Shown here: one piece after another, positions 45,334-54,213 of the stretch
Layout of the letters: every line of letters begins with the position of its first letter
Numbering within the stretch: position 1 is the first letter of the stretch
NCBI GenBank assembly: GCA_963836015.1
Contig: CAWIIF010000015.1
Location: forward strand, 1,426,001 to 1,490,000
Direction of reading: 5' to 3'
Length of the DNA: 64,000 nt
Source: CAWCDJ01 sp963836015
GTDB lineage: Bacteria > Acidobacteriota > Terriglobia > Bryobacterales > Bryobacteraceae
Program-made: the position numbers and the translations under genes
Notes under the pieces: generated by a model
What the model was told of the DNA's origin: nothing
The model's input: the letters and a program-made list of their open reading frames with translations, nothing else
The model's database searches: none

Positions 45334-45355
45334 GGGCAGGCCTCCCGGCCTGCCC
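45334..45355. repeat. Dispersed intergenic hairpin, copy 2
   Basis: Arms GGGCAGGCC and GGCCTGCCC around a TCCC loop; a perfect 9-bp stem with C-G where other copies have T-G. It lies just after the stop of the TIGR03437 gene. Confidence 0.7.
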
Positions 45356-45417
45356 TCCCGCCCCCCTGCCTTTCTCCGCTCCGAAACCCCGCCTCCTTCC
45401 ACCCCGTCTGACTGATA

Positions 45418-46191
45418 ATGGGAGCGATGGCTACCGAACCCGTTTGCCCGAAGTGTGGAGGCACCGGATGGATCATCGTCGAACGCTCCGCGGTCTCCGG
45501 CGCCGAACCCTGCGGCTGCCGCTTCCAGGGCCGTGCCGCCCGCATCGAGGAGCGTTCCCAGATCCCGCCCCTCTACCGCAATGCGTCGTTCGATAACTTC
45601 GTCCTCCCCTCCGATAATCCCCTGGCCCGCACCCAGCTCTCCACCATCATGGTCACCGTGCGGAACTACGCCCGCGACTTCCCCGACGACGCCCGCCCCG
45701 GCCTCTTCCTGGTCGGCGACCCCGGCACGGGTAAAACCCACCTCGCCGTCGCCGCCCTGCGCCGCATCATCGAAAAGGGCTTCGAGGGTCTCTTCTGCGA
45801 TTACCAGAACCTGCTCGACCGCATCCGCTCCGGCTACGACGCCGCTTCCAATTCCTCCGATAAGGAGGCCTACCGCGTCGCCCTCGACGCCGAAGTGCTC
45901 CTCCTCGACGATCTCGGCGCCCACCGCGTCACCGACTGGGTCGAAGACACCATCACCTCGATCATCACCTACCGCTGCAACAACCGGAAACCGCTCATCG
46001 CCACCACCAATCTCCCCGATCCCGATGCCGGCAGCAACGTGGTGCAGCGCACCCCGGTCGGCACCGAATACCGCCGCACCCTCGCTGAGCACATCGGCCC
46101 GCGCGCCCGCTCGCGCCTCTTCGAAATGTGCACCGTCGTGCGCATGCCCCAGGTAGAGGACTACCGCCTGCGAAAGGCCAAAAAGTTCTGA
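45418..46191 (+). CDS. DnaC/IstB-like AAA+ ATPase with N-terminal zinc ribbon
   Basis: A 257-residue protein; an ATG at 45427 is an alternative start. A zinc ribbon opens the protein (VCPKCGGTGW and CGC), then a linker and an AAA+ ATPase with Walker A GDPGTGKTHLA, Walker B VLLLDDLGAHR, sensor-1 IATTNLP and an arginine-finger region (GPRARSRLFEMC). This is the DnaC/DnaI helicase-loader architecture; it is not next to a transposase, so an IstB role is unlikely. It could load the replicative helicase. Its stop overlaps the next start (TGATG), an unexpected coupling to a glycosidase-like gene. Confidence 0.88.
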   Translation: MGAMATEPVCPKCGGTGWIIVERSAVSGAEPCGCRFQGRAARIEERSQIPPLYRNASFDNFVLPSDNPLARTQLSTIMVTVRNYARDFPDDARPGLFLVGDPGTGKTHLAVAALRRIIEKGFEGLFCDYQNLLDRIRSGYDAASNSSDKEAYRVALDAEVLLLDDLGAHRVTDWVEDTITSIITYRCNNRKPLIATTNLPDPDAGSNVVQRTPVGTEYRRTLAEHIGPRARSRLFEMCTVVRMPQVEDYRLRKAKKF

Positions 46192-48458
46192 TGCGCCTCG
46201 CCGCCCTGCTCGTGGCGCTGGCCGCCGCCGTGCCCGTGCCCGCGGCGCCCGCACCCAAGCCCCCCGTCGTCGAGGCCGTCGAGTTCCCCTACTACCTCTA
46301 TCCCCGCCAGCTCTGGGAGCGCGAGCTCGTCTGGCTGAAGACCATCGGCGTTCGCACCATCGAGTTTTCCATCCCCTGGAACTGGCACCAGTCCCAGCCC
46401 GGCGAGTTCGATTTCACCGGCCGCACCAGCCCGCGCCGCGACCTCGCCGGTTTCATCCGCCTCCTGCGCCGCCTCGAGCTCCGCGCCTGGGTTCGCCCCC
46501 TGCCTCCCGTTTCCAACTGGCCGCGCGACGGCGCCCCCGATTTTGCCGATGCCGCCCTCCGCCGCGCCTGGCTCAAACAGCTCGACCGGCTGCTCACCAC
46601 CCAGACCGCCCGCCATGGCGGCCCCGTCGAGTTCGTCGAAGGCCGCGCGCTCGCCATCGATGCCGCTGCTCCCCCCTCGCCCGTCGCCGTCATTTCCGCC
46701 GGCGACCCCGCTGCCCTCTCCGCCGCCCGCGCCGCCCTCGCGGGAAGCCGCGGCGCGCTGCTCTGGACCGGCGTCGAAGATGCGCTCTATCCCGAAGGTT
46801 GGTCCCCGAATGCCGGTTCGCTGCTGCGCCCCGGCGCCGTCGCGCTCACTGGCGAGGAACGGTCCGCTGCCACCGCCCTGCGCCGCGACGCCGCGCTCCT
46901 TCGCCATTGGGCCCCCCTGCTGCCCGCGCTCAAGCCCGTGGCCATGCCCAAGCCCCTGGCCGGGAAGCTCCCCGAAGCCGTCACCGCCGTCGAGCTCACC
47001 TCGCCCGCCGCCTCCGCCGTCAGTATCACCAATCTCGGAAAGCAGCTCTTCCACGACGACCTGCGCGTCTTCGAGCCCTTCAGCCGCCGCGTCCTCGTCA
47101 TCCCCGCCGTCGCCGTGCGCCCCGGCGATTCCCTCTGGCTCCCGGTTTCCGTCTCCATCGGCCCCGACGGCCTGTGCCGCGAGTGCTCCAACTTCTCCGG
47201 TGCCGAGCACATCATCTATGCCAACGCCGAGCTGCTCGATATCGAGTTCGAGAATGGCATCCTTGCCATGGAATTCGCCGCCCCCGAGCCGGCCGAAGTC
47301 GTCCTTCAGCTCGCCCGCAAGCCCGTCGGCCCCTACCTCGCCGCCGGCAAGCCCATCGAGTTCGATTGGGACGACAAGACCCTCCGCGCGCGCCTGAAAA
47401 TCCCGGCCTCCACCGCGCCAGGCAACCGCGTCCGCATCGGCATCGCCATCGAAGAGCCCGATACCTCGGCCTTCTTCAACGACGCCCACCGCCTCATCAT
47501 CGGCCGGCCGAACGTCGTCTCCACCACCTACTCTTCCCCTGACGTCGCCAAGCGCTCGCGCCTGCTCCTGCCCGAAGGCTTCACCTCCTCCGCCACCGTC
47601 AAGTCGCCCAACGAGATCGAGTACCAGGTCAACGTCCCCTCCGACGAGCTCCACGGCGATTATGCCGACTTCGCCCTCGAAGCCGACGGCATGCCCCTGG
47701 GCCGCGCCCGCCTCCAGCTCTTCCGCCCCGCCTCCATCCGCCTCGCCGACGCGATCGAAATGCGTTTCGGGCCCCAAACCGTTCTGGTCCCCGAGCCGCC
47801 CGCCGCCCCCATCGAGCCCAAAGCCGGCACCAACTTCGAAATCGCCATCCGCAACAACACCCCGGCCATCCAGACCTATCACCTTCAGCCCGTAGCCGCC
47901 GGCCTCGACTTCTTTCCGCCCCAAGCCGATATCAGCATCGGGGCCGTCGCCGAGCGCCGCGTCTCGTTCCGCGTGTTTGCCAAGGACCCCGGCCAAGGAC
48001 TCCGCGACTGGCATCTCCGCGTCACCGGCGGCGCCGACCTCGACCTTCCCATGCGCGCCATCCTCATCCCCCGCGGCAAAACCGTCGCCTGGACCGCCGA
48101 TCTCGATAGCGACGGCACCCCTGAGTGGATCCTCGAATCCGCGCGCATCCGCGCCGTCTTTTCCCCGCAGGATGGAGGCCGCTGGATGGAGTTCACCTGG
48201 AAGGACACCGACGCCAACTTCCTTCCCGACGCCGGCGCCTTCGCCGCCCCCGGCCCCGTCGAAGTCACCGCCGCCGGCGATTCGCTCGAGTTCACCGCTC
48301 CCGGCTGGAAGCGTACCGTAACCCTATCCGGCAACGTGCTCACGATAGACCAGACCACGCCTCTCCCTCCCGATCGCCTGTCCCCCGAAAAGCGCGGCAG
48401 CGTCACCCTGACCATCGACCGCCCCACCCCCACCCGCACCGATTACAGTCTTAAGTAG
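46191..48458 (+). CDS. Exported glycosidase-like protein (beta-galactosidase-type TIM barrel)
   Basis: A 755-residue protein whose ATG overlaps the DnaC-like stop. The signal peptide is MRLAALLVALAAAVPVPAAP. Residues of about 30-115 resemble the start of a GH35/GH42 barrel (WERELVWLKTIGVRTIEFSI, PWNWHQSQPGEFDF, FIRLLRRLELRAWVRPLPPV), but I cannot locate both catalytic acids. The following 600 residues are beta-sandwich domains rich in proline and acidic residues. It may be a carbohydrate-active or binding protein without glycosidase activity. Codon use is very C-rich at third positions, like its neighbours. Confidence 0.75.
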   Translation: MRLAALLVALAAAVPVPAAPAPKPPVVEAVEFPYYLYPRQLWERELVWLKTIGVRTIEFSIPWNWHQSQPGEFDFTGRTSPRRDLAGFIRLLRRLELRAWVRPLPPVSNWPRDGAPDFADAALRRAWLKQLDRLLTTQTARHGGPVEFVEGRALAIDAAAPPSPVAVISAGDPAALSAARAALAGSRGALLWTGVEDALYPEGWSPNAGSLLRPGAVALTGEERSAATALRRDAALLRHWAPLLPALKPVAMPKPLAGKLPEAVTAVELTSPAASAVSITNLGKQLFHDDLRVFEPFSRRVLVIPAVAVRPGDSLWLPVSVSIGPDGLCRECSNFSGAEHIIYANAELLDIEFENGILAMEFAAPEPAEVVLQLARKPVGPYLAAGKPIEFDWDDKTLRARLKIPASTAPGNRVRIGIAIEEPDTSAFFNDAHRLIIGRPNVVSTTYSSPDVAKRSRLLLPEGFTSSATVKSPNEIEYQVNVPSDELHGDYADFALEADGMPLGRARLQLFRPASIRLADAIEMRFGPQTVLVPEPPAAPIEPKAGTNFEIAIRNNTPAIQTYHLQPVAAGLDFFPPQADISIGAVAERRVSFRVFAKDPGQGLRDWHLRVTGGADLDLPMRAILIPRGKTVAWTADLDSDGTPEWILESARIRAVFSPQDGGRWMEFTWKDTDANFLPDAGAFAAPGPVEVTAAGDSLEFTAPGWKRTVTLSGNVLTIDQTTPLPPDRLSPEKRGSVTLTIDRPTPTRTDYSLK

Positions 48459-48479
48459 GGTAGGCCTCCCGGCCTGCCC
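48458..48479. repeat. Dispersed intergenic hairpin, copy 3
   Basis: Arms GGGTAGGCC and GGCCTGCCC around a TCCC loop, starting at the last base of the glycosidase-like stop codon. A second hairpin, GCGCC/GGCGC with GAA loop, follows at 48481-48493, forming a two-hairpin unit. Confidence 0.72.
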
Positions 48480-48480
48480 A

Positions 48481-48493
48481 GCGCCGAAGGCGC
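48481..48493. repeat. Second hairpin of the bipartite element
   Basis: GCGCC and GGCGC stem with a GAA loop, identical to the hairpin at 41630-41642. Directly follows hairpin copy 3 and may act with it as a terminator. Confidence 0.6.
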
Positions 48494-48633
48494 GCCATAT
48501 CTAAGTAACTTCTCCCCGATTAATAACTGCATCTACCGGTCCAATCCTAACCCTTTATAGTATTGACCCTTTCTGGTAATCAGCCGAAACTCTTTGTAGA
48601 CCGCGAGCTAGCGGTTCTTGAGAGTGCGTGCAT

Positions 48634-48864
48634 ATGGTCGCAAGAGTGATAGACCTGTTTTTCGGGTGCCGTCACAAGCGGCTTACCCGGCCGATCACGC
48701 GGGCTCACCGGCCCGGTACCCCCGCAGGCTTGGTCTATGTTGCCTGTCTGGAGTGTGGCAAGCAATTCCACTACGATGCCGCCAACATGCAAATGGGCCC
48801 TCCCGTCATGGCCGCCTCCGCCTCCGCCACCTCATCTTCGCGTCATCTTTTCCAGGCTCAATAA
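48634..48864 (+). CDS. Small zinc-ribbon-like protein
   Basis: A 76-residue protein (ATG at 48634; an in-frame GTG lies six bases upstream). Two potential metal-binding pairs are visible, CRHKR near the start and CLECGK in the middle (YVACLECGKQFHYDAANMQM), as in short conserved proteins of acidobacteria that I recognise only as a pattern. The C-terminus is Ser/Ala-rich. Function unknown; the ribbon suggests a nucleic acid or protein contact. Precedes the DUF1080 gene by 91 bases. Confidence 0.65.
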   Translation: MVARVIDLFFGCRHKRLTRPITRAHRPGTPAGLVYVACLECGKQFHYDAANMQMGPPVMAASASATSSSRHLFQAQ

Positions 48865-48877
48865 GCAGCCTTTCCGC

Positions 48878-48916
48878 CGTCCTTTCTCCGCCCCCTCTCG
48901 CCCGGGAAGACACGCC
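48878..48916 (+). repeat. Intergenic repeat shared with 59563-59598
   Basis: A CCGTCCT...CTCCG...CCCTCTC...CCCGGGAAGAC...CGCC segment of about 38 bases that recurs with a few changes and one small gap at 59563-59598. Both lie upstream of a gene. Not part of the hairpins. Confidence 0.5.
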
Positions 48917-48955
48917 CCCCAGCGACCCCCGCCGCGTGCTATTTTGACCAAAGCC

Positions 48956-49900
48956 ATGCGAACCCTAGCCCTGGTCCTCCTCCTGGCCGCCTCCACCTTC
49001 GCGGCCGGCTCCGATTTCAACGGCCGCTGGGATATCAGCGCCGACACACACCCCCGCCCCCGCGCCTGGTGGGTCGAGCTCACCGGCGTCGGCACCGCCA
49101 GCCCCTCCGGCTATTTCGTCAGCGCCTACGCCGGCGACCGCAACGTCATCGACACCATCGCCCTCCGCAACGGCGAGCTTCGCTTCACCTGCTCTCCGCC
49201 CAACCGGGAGGGCAAGGAGCCCCAGCCCACCCGTGTCTACCGCGCCCGCCTCGTCGGCGGCAAACTCGAAGGTACCTATGAGCTCGAAGGCCGCTCCGAC
49301 GCGCCCCTCAAATGGACCGGCGTCCGCGCCCCCGCCATCGACGAGAAGGACGACGGCTCCTGGAAAGAAGGCCAGCCCATTCAGCTCTTCAACGGCAAGG
49401 ACCTCACCGGCTGGAAGGGCCTCGTCCCCGGCGCCGCCGTGAAATGGACCGTCCAGGACGGCGTTCTCCGCAACGCGCCCCCCACCACCGACATCATCTC
49501 TGAGCGGAGCTTCTGGAACTTCAAGCTGCACGTCGATTTCCGCATCGTCGCGCACTCCAACAGCGGCATCGGCCTGCGTGGCCGCTACGAAATTCAGATC
49601 CTCGACGATTACGGCCGCCCTCCCAATACCCACGGCGCCGCCGCGCTCTATAGCCGCATCGCGCCTTCCGTCAATGCCAGCAAGCCGGCCGGCGAATGGC
49701 AGTCTTACGACATCCGCCTCGTCGGACGAACCCTGACCGTTGTCCACAACGGAAAGCTGGTCCTCGATAAGGTCCACGTAGACGGCCTCACCGCCATCGC
49801 CGATAACGCCGACGAATCCGAGCCCGGCCCGTTCATCGTCCAGGGCGACCACAGCTACGTCGAGATCAAAAGCTTCGTGGTGACGCCGCTTACAAAATGA
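48956..49900 (+). CDS. DUF1080 (3-keto-disaccharide hydrolase-like) exported protein
   Basis: A 314-residue protein with signal peptide MRTLALVLLLAASTFAAG. The C-terminal 190 residues are a DUF1080/concanavalin-like domain: PIQLFNGKDLTGWKGLVPGA, VKWTVQDGVLRNAP, FWNFKLHVDFRI, NSGIGLRGRYEIQILDDYG, WQSYDIRLVGRTLTVVHNGK. This family includes 3-keto-glucoside hydrolases and laminarinase-like folds. The N-terminal 110 residues form a separate beta domain (RWDISADTHPRPRAWWVELT, RVYRARLVGGKLEGTYELEG). Likely periplasmic and involved in sugar breakdown. Confidence 0.88.
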   Translation: MRTLALVLLLAASTFAAGSDFNGRWDISADTHPRPRAWWVELTGVGTASPSGYFVSAYAGDRNVIDTIALRNGELRFTCSPPNREGKEPQPTRVYRARLVGGKLEGTYELEGRSDAPLKWTGVRAPAIDEKDDGSWKEGQPIQLFNGKDLTGWKGLVPGAAVKWTVQDGVLRNAPPTTDIISERSFWNFKLHVDFRIVAHSNSGIGLRGRYEIQILDDYGRPPNTHGAAALYSRIAPSVNASKPAGEWQSYDIRLVGRTLTVVHNGKLVLDKVHVDGLTAIADNADESEPGPFIVQGDHSYVEIKSFVVTPLTK

Positions 49901-49998
49901 GGGCCTTTAGCAGATTACGCCGATAAGCCTATTGTTTTCAATCTGCGTTGATCGGCGTTAATCGGGTGCGCCAGTCTGATTTCGGGCGTTTTTCGGCA

Positions 49999-51390
49999 TC
50001 ACGGAACGCCAAGGACCGCCGCGCCCTTCGGCGCCATGAGTTCCAGCCGGTTGGTGAAGGTGATCGCCGCCGGATATCGTCCCGCCGCAATCGAGATGAC
50101 GTCGCCATTGCTGGACACATCGTTTGCGGGCGCAATCGTGCGAAACGGCTCCGTCGCCGTCCCCGACTGCGCACCGCCGGCAGCGGCATCGACGAATAGA
50201 GTCCGGCGGGCGTTCAGCGACTTCAGCCAGTCATACAGAAAGGTGCCCTTCTCGCGAGTAGGCGTGGCCGCCATCCCCTCCGTGTACCCGTTCCACGAGT
50301 TGTAAACCATGCCGTTGCGGGCGAGGTCGTCCACGATGGCCGTCATTCCGTCGAACCATTCCTTTCCCAGACCGTATCGCGGATGCGCATTCGCGCCAAA
50401 CACGATGTCGCCGTTATACCCCGGCGACACGTCGACCAGTACCGGGATATTCGTGGAGATCCAGCGGCGCATCAGGTTGTGCTTCCAGGCGAGGATGTCA
50501 TGGTCGCCGCTCACATCGGCGAAAATCTCCGGCGCAAAGCACTCGATGCCGAGCAGCGACGCCGTCCGCAAGAGCCAGGGAGCGGTGAACGCCGGCGACA
50601 GCTTGAAGCTGGCGTGCGGCAGGCCTCCACCCTCGGGAGTGGCATCCAGGAAGAAGCCCACGCGAACGCCCGTAGCCGACGCGACGGCATCCGCCACCTG
50701 GTCCAACCCCGCCGCGAAGAAAGAATCACCCCCGAGGCCCGGCAAGTTGTCCGACGCCGCGTGCATCACGCCCACTGCATACCGCGGGGCTCCGTCATGA
50801 CCGTACACTCGGGCCCACGCTTTAGCCCGTTGCGGCGCGGACGGATTCTGCAGATATCGCCGGACTAAGTTGACGATCTGACTTACCAGCCCCGGAGATA
50901 CCCGGCCGTCCGACCAGCGGGGGAACTCCTGACGCATCGTCCAATTGCCCCGGGACTCGATCATCGGCGCGATCAACAGCGACCGGGCGGCCGCGGCATC
51001 GAACAATTCATCTTGGGCCTGGGGAGACGTCTGCATCGGTGCGGCCCCGCTAACCCAGCCATCGTCGCACGCCAGGAAATCTTCTCCCCACGAGGACATC
51101 GTGATGACGTTGATGCCCGCGTCTGCCAGCATGCTCATCACCTTGGAGCGATCCGGTTCGCTCCAGTTCATGTGGAGGTCAGCCGGCTCGGGCGTGAGCG
51201 TATAGGTGCCCGTATTCGAGCCCGGAGGCGCACAGTGATAGCGTGCCGATCCATCGCGCGCCGGCCCTGCGAAGAAGAACGTGGCCTTGATCCGCTGGCC
51301 CTCGAACCCCGGGTTGGCCAGCCGTCCCCAAAGATTCGCCGCGCCGCCGGCCGGCGGCAGGAGGAGTGCGATCAACAGGATGCGTTTCAT
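49999..51390 (-). CDS. Exported TIM-barrel glycoside hydrolase-like protein with C-terminal beta module
   Basis: A 463-residue protein. The ATG at 51390 overlaps the preceding stop (ATGA). Signal peptide: MKRILLIALLLPPAGG. The body resembles GH71/GH99-type or DUF5010-like barrels (SMLADAGINVITMSSWGEDF, LLIAPMIESRGNWTMRQEFP, MVYNSWNGYTEGMAATP), where acidic residues could be catalytic, but I cannot assign the family firmly. The last 70 residues (VDAAAGGAQSGTATEPFRTI, GDVISIAAGRYPAAITF) form a right-handed beta-helix-like module also found at the end of the neighbouring metalloprotease. Last gene of a four-gene exported operon. Confidence 0.75.
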   Translation of the reverse strand: MKRILLIALLLPPAGGAANLWGRLANPGFEGQRIKATFFFAGPARDGSARYHCAPPGSNTGTYTLTPEPADLHMNWSEPDRSKVMSMLADAGINVITMSSWGEDFLACDDGWVSGAAPMQTSPQAQDELFDAAAARSLLIAPMIESRGNWTMRQEFPRWSDGRVSPGLVSQIVNLVRRYLQNPSAPQRAKAWARVYGHDGAPRYAVGVMHAASDNLPGLGGDSFFAAGLDQVADAVASATGVRVGFFLDATPEGGGLPHASFKLSPAFTAPWLLRTASLLGIECFAPEIFADVSGDHDILAWKHNLMRRWISTNIPVLVDVSPGYNGDIVFGANAHPRYGLGKEWFDGMTAIVDDLARNGMVYNSWNGYTEGMAATPTREKGTFLYDWLKSLNARRTLFVDAAAGGAQSGTATEPFRTIAPANDVSSNGDVISIAAGRYPAAITFTNRLELMAPKGAAVLGVP

Positions 51391-52841
51391 TTTCCTAGTG
51401 TCACCGGACCGCCCTGCGCGGAGAGATCGAGCCGCTTCGCAATGGTAATTGCCCCGCGATCGTTCCCCGCAGTTTTGAACTTGAGCGTGCCTCCGTGGCT
51501 CGCCGCGTTCACCGCTCTGGCCAGCGCGGCGAAAGGCTGAGCGAACGTGCCCGCCTCCGGCCCGTGATAAGAGAAGTCCACGAACGTATCGGACGCGGTA
51601 ATCCACTCGAAGACGAGTTCCCGCCCGCCGTTGATCCTCGCGATCGGATTCAACCGCGTATTCAGGACTGTGCCGTCAGTCCAACTAAGCGGCGGGGTCA
51701 TGCTGTTCCACAGGGCGCTCCCTCCCATCGCCCGGTTGGGCGACCCTTCGTGGTACGTGGGATTGTTGTTCAGCGAAAGATCGACGTGCCAGACGGCCAT
51801 CCCGGCGTCGGCGGCGCGCGAGTTCCCCAGGTTCGCATCGTGGTCGAAACCGCTGGAGACGCGATTGTTCCGGTATTCCACGATGAAATACTCACTCGTC
51901 CCCTTGGCCGGATCATAGAGGATGATGGGGGTATTCGGGGAAGCGATTTGCGATGCCGAAATGGTCGCGACTCCACCCGTCCCGAGCATAAAGATCCGGG
52001 GCGCAATCCAGCCTAACTTCATCCGATGCCAAGGGTCCAGATAGTAAGTCAGCCGCTCGTCATCGGTCCCCCCGATCGTGCAGGTCATAAGTGTTAGTCC
52101 GGTGCTGAAACATCCGGCTCCGTAAAGGTCGGCAGTTCGCAGGCTGTGACTCAATTCGTGAGCCATCGTCAGAAACCCGGAGTGATGGTCGAGCGAGGCA
52201 ATTTGCCCGCGCAGCGTCACGTTCTGCCCGGGTACGGCCCAGCTCAAACCGGCGGACCCGATGGGGCGATTCGCACCCGCCCGGCTGCTGCCGTCGGGTG
52301 CATGGCTATTGTTGCCTATTACAACTACTGACAACTCGTCCTGTGTAATCTGGCCATCGCCGTTGCTGTCCCACTGAGCGAAGTTATAGCCGGTCTTTTG
52401 GGCCACAATCCCGAGGAGATAACTGAACCCTGCGGCAGCGTCAAGGCCGGTCTCCAGGTTACCGTCCCCATCGTCGTCGGACGTTTTGGCGAGGAGTGTG
52501 GCGCTCTCGGTTGCGTCTAACTTCACCGGGCCGAGAACCGCGGCACGTTGCCATGAAAACGCGGCGGCGGAGTTTTCGAGATAGTAGCCGCTCACGCTCG
52601 GAGTCTGAAAGGTGTTGAAGAACAGGCCGTCCATCGCGGTTGCGATGTTCGGCGCCAGGGTCGTGCGCGTGCTGTTCGCGGTCGACATCTCGTAGAGGAT
52701 CACCAGTAGTGGAAAATTGCCCCGCGCCGGCACGCCGCCGAGCTTCAGCGATCCGAATCCAAAGTTCTGCAGATCGGCGCCAGGGCACGGAGCCGTCGTC
52801 AGGATCAGCGCGGCCGTAAGAGAGCACAAACCGCGAATCAT
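51387..52841 (-). CDS. Exported M6-like metalloprotease with EF-hand and C-terminal beta module
   Basis: A 484-residue protein starting at the ATG at 52841, one base after the previous stop. Signal peptide: MIRGLCSLTAALILTTAPCP. Zinc metalloprotease motif HELSH in FLTMAHELSHSLRTADLYG, followed by WHRMKLGWIAPRIF, as in M6 (immune inhibitor A-like) peptidases. A calcium-binding loop (DSNGDGQITQDEL) and a second acidic loop (DDDGDGNLETGLD) occur before it. The C-terminal 65 residues match the module of the next gene. Likely secreted. Confidence 0.85.
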   Translation of the reverse strand: MIRGLCSLTAALILTTAPCPGADLQNFGFGSLKLGGVPARGNFPLLVILYEMSTANSTRTTLAPNIATAMDGLFFNTFQTPSVSGYYLENSAAAFSWQRAAVLGPVKLDATESATLLAKTSDDDGDGNLETGLDAAAGFSYLLGIVAQKTGYNFAQWDSNGDGQITQDELSVVVIGNNSHAPDGSSRAGANRPIGSAGLSWAVPGQNVTLRGQIASLDHHSGFLTMAHELSHSLRTADLYGAGCFSTGLTLMTCTIGGTDDERLTYYLDPWHRMKLGWIAPRIFMLGTGGVATISASQIASPNTPIILYDPAKGTSEYFIVEYRNNRVSSGFDHDANLGNSRAADAGMAVWHVDLSLNNNPTYHEGSPNRAMGGSALWNSMTPPLSWTDGTVLNTRLNPIARINGGRELVFEWITASDTFVDFSYHGPEAGTFAQPFAALARAVNAASHGGTLKFKTAGNDRGAITIAKRLDLSAQGGPVTLGK

Positions 52842-52842
52842 G

Positions 52843-54159
52843 TTATTGCAGGGTGACCAGGACGAGGACCAGCCCCGTGCCTTCACGGAGAGAGCTCATC
52901 GCCTTCCCGATCACCGCTCCGGGAGCGCGGGTTGCCTCGGATGCCTTCATCGCGTGGCCTCGAAGGTTGGAGGTTGTCAGCAGGTCGCCCGGCCGGATCG
53001 CGCCCGTCGACGCATCGGCCAGCACGTACACGCGACCGCTGAGTGCGACATCCTGGCCATCGTCGAGAGCCCCTTCCTGCCGCAGCGAGATGCCCGGGTG
53101 AATGCCGTTCGCCCCGCTCACGATGCCGGCCACACGGGTGTCGTATGCCGAAGTGCTGCACTTTAATCGGCCGGGGTGCTCTTCATCGATGACCACGACC
53201 GACCCCTTCGCCAATTCCGGTTCATCCATCAGGAACGGTTCCGCCACGTCGGCCCCGCCGCGTACCGTAACCGACCGCGCCGACAGATTGCGATTCACGA
53301 ACACGTCGCCGGCGGGGTGGATGAGGACCGCGAGGTCGCTCGAGCCCTGCCGCGCAAAGTAGAACGCGTCGCCCTGGAACGTGCGGGACGTGCCCACGTT
53401 CCACTGGCCATTGCCGTTCACGAACTCCAGCCGCGCCCACGCGTTGGTTGCCCCGGCAGTCTCGATCCGTTGACTTACGGACACGCGGTCAAACAGGTGG
53501 AGTTTGGCGGCCGGCGCGAACGTGCCGATGCCCACCAGGCCGGCGTCGTTCACCACGAAGTCGGTGATGGCGGGGGCCGCCTTGGTGCCCAGGTCGCTCG
53601 CGGTCCGAAAGAGGAAGAACCCTCCGTTCGTGTGGCCCATGCCGAATCGCTGGCCGGCCGTGTTAGTAGGCCAGGCGATGGCGGCGCCGTTCTCCAGGGC
53701 CATTGCTCCCAGCCAGCTGTTCGATGTCCATACGGGCCCACCGGCAACCTGCAGGCGGTGTTGCGGCGCGAACGTGCCGATGCCCACCAGGCCGGCGTCG
53801 TTCACCACGAAGTCGGTGATGGCGGGGGCCGCCTTGGTGCCCAGGTCGCTCGCGGTCCGAAAGAGGAAGAACCCTCCGTTGGCGTGGCCCATGCCGAATC
53901 GCTGGCCGGCGGTGTTGGCAGGCCAGGCGATAGCGGCGCCATTCTCGATGCCCATTGCTCCCAGCCAGCTGTTCGATGTCCACACAGGCCCACCAGCAAT
54001 CTGCAGCCGGTGTTGCGGGGAGTCGATGCCGATACCGACGTTGCCGCCGCTATAGATGGCGTCGCTGGCGGGATTCAAGACCCAGATGGGCGCTTGGGCC
54101 GCGGCCGTGGCAACCAGCGCCAGCAGGCCTGCGGCAGGGAACAGGATTCGAGTAGTCAT
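52843..54159 (-). CDS. Exported tail-fibre-like protein with tandem repeats
   Basis: A 438-residue protein with a signal peptide (MTTRILFPAAGLLALVATAAA then QAP). It has repeated GNVGIGIDSPQHRLQIAGGP and GLVGIGTFAP motifs, typical of phage tail fibres and surface trimeric proteins. Two 84-residue units are nearly identical (DNA repeat of 252 bp, see separate entry). The C-terminal region (GSVVVIDEEHPGRLKCSTSA, YDTRVAGIVSGANG, VALSGRVYVLAD, GDLLTTSNLRGHAMKA) resembles chaperone/peptidase-like tail domains (S74/G2-like). No phage genes surround it. Function unknown. Confidence 0.8.
   Translation of the reverse strand: MTTRILFPAAGLLALVATAAAQAPIWVLNPASDAIYSGGNVGIGIDSPQHRLQIAGGPVWTSNSWLGAMGIENGAAIAWPANTAGQRFGMGHANGGFFLFRTASDLGTKAAPAITDFVVNDAGLVGIGTFAPQHRLQVAGGPVWTSNSWLGAMALENGAAIAWPTNTAGQRFGMGHTNGGFFLFRTASDLGTKAAPAITDFVVNDAGLVGIGTFAPAAKLHLFDRVSVSQRIETAGATNAWARLEFVNGNGQWNVGTSRTFQGDAFYFARQGSSDLAVLIHPAGDVFVNRNLSARSVTVRGGADVAEPFLMDEPELAKGSVVVIDEEHPGRLKCSTSAYDTRVAGIVSGANGIHPGISLRQEGALDDGQDVALSGRVYVLADASTGAIRPGDLLTTSNLRGHAMKASEATRAPGAVIGKAMSSLREGTGLVLVLVTLQ
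53515..54018 (-). repeat. Tandem 252-bp near-identical repeat inside the fibre gene
   Basis: Identical 12-mers recur exactly 252 bp apart (for example at 53519 and 53771), and the following 110 bases match almost completely. The boundaries given are approximate. The period is a multiple of three, so the reading frame is kept. A third degenerate start of the unit lies at about 54001. Confidence 0.85.
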
Positions 54160-54213
54160 GATGAGTAATGTCCAGTCTGTGAGCGGCGCTTCTTCGGCGT
54201 TCACCTGAGAGCT

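Noticed and set aside
46161..48014. Long minus-strand frame opposite the glycosidase-like gene
   Set aside because: Gly/Asp/Glu-rich shadow of a very C-rich gene; the plus strand has a signal peptide and an overlapping start with its neighbour.
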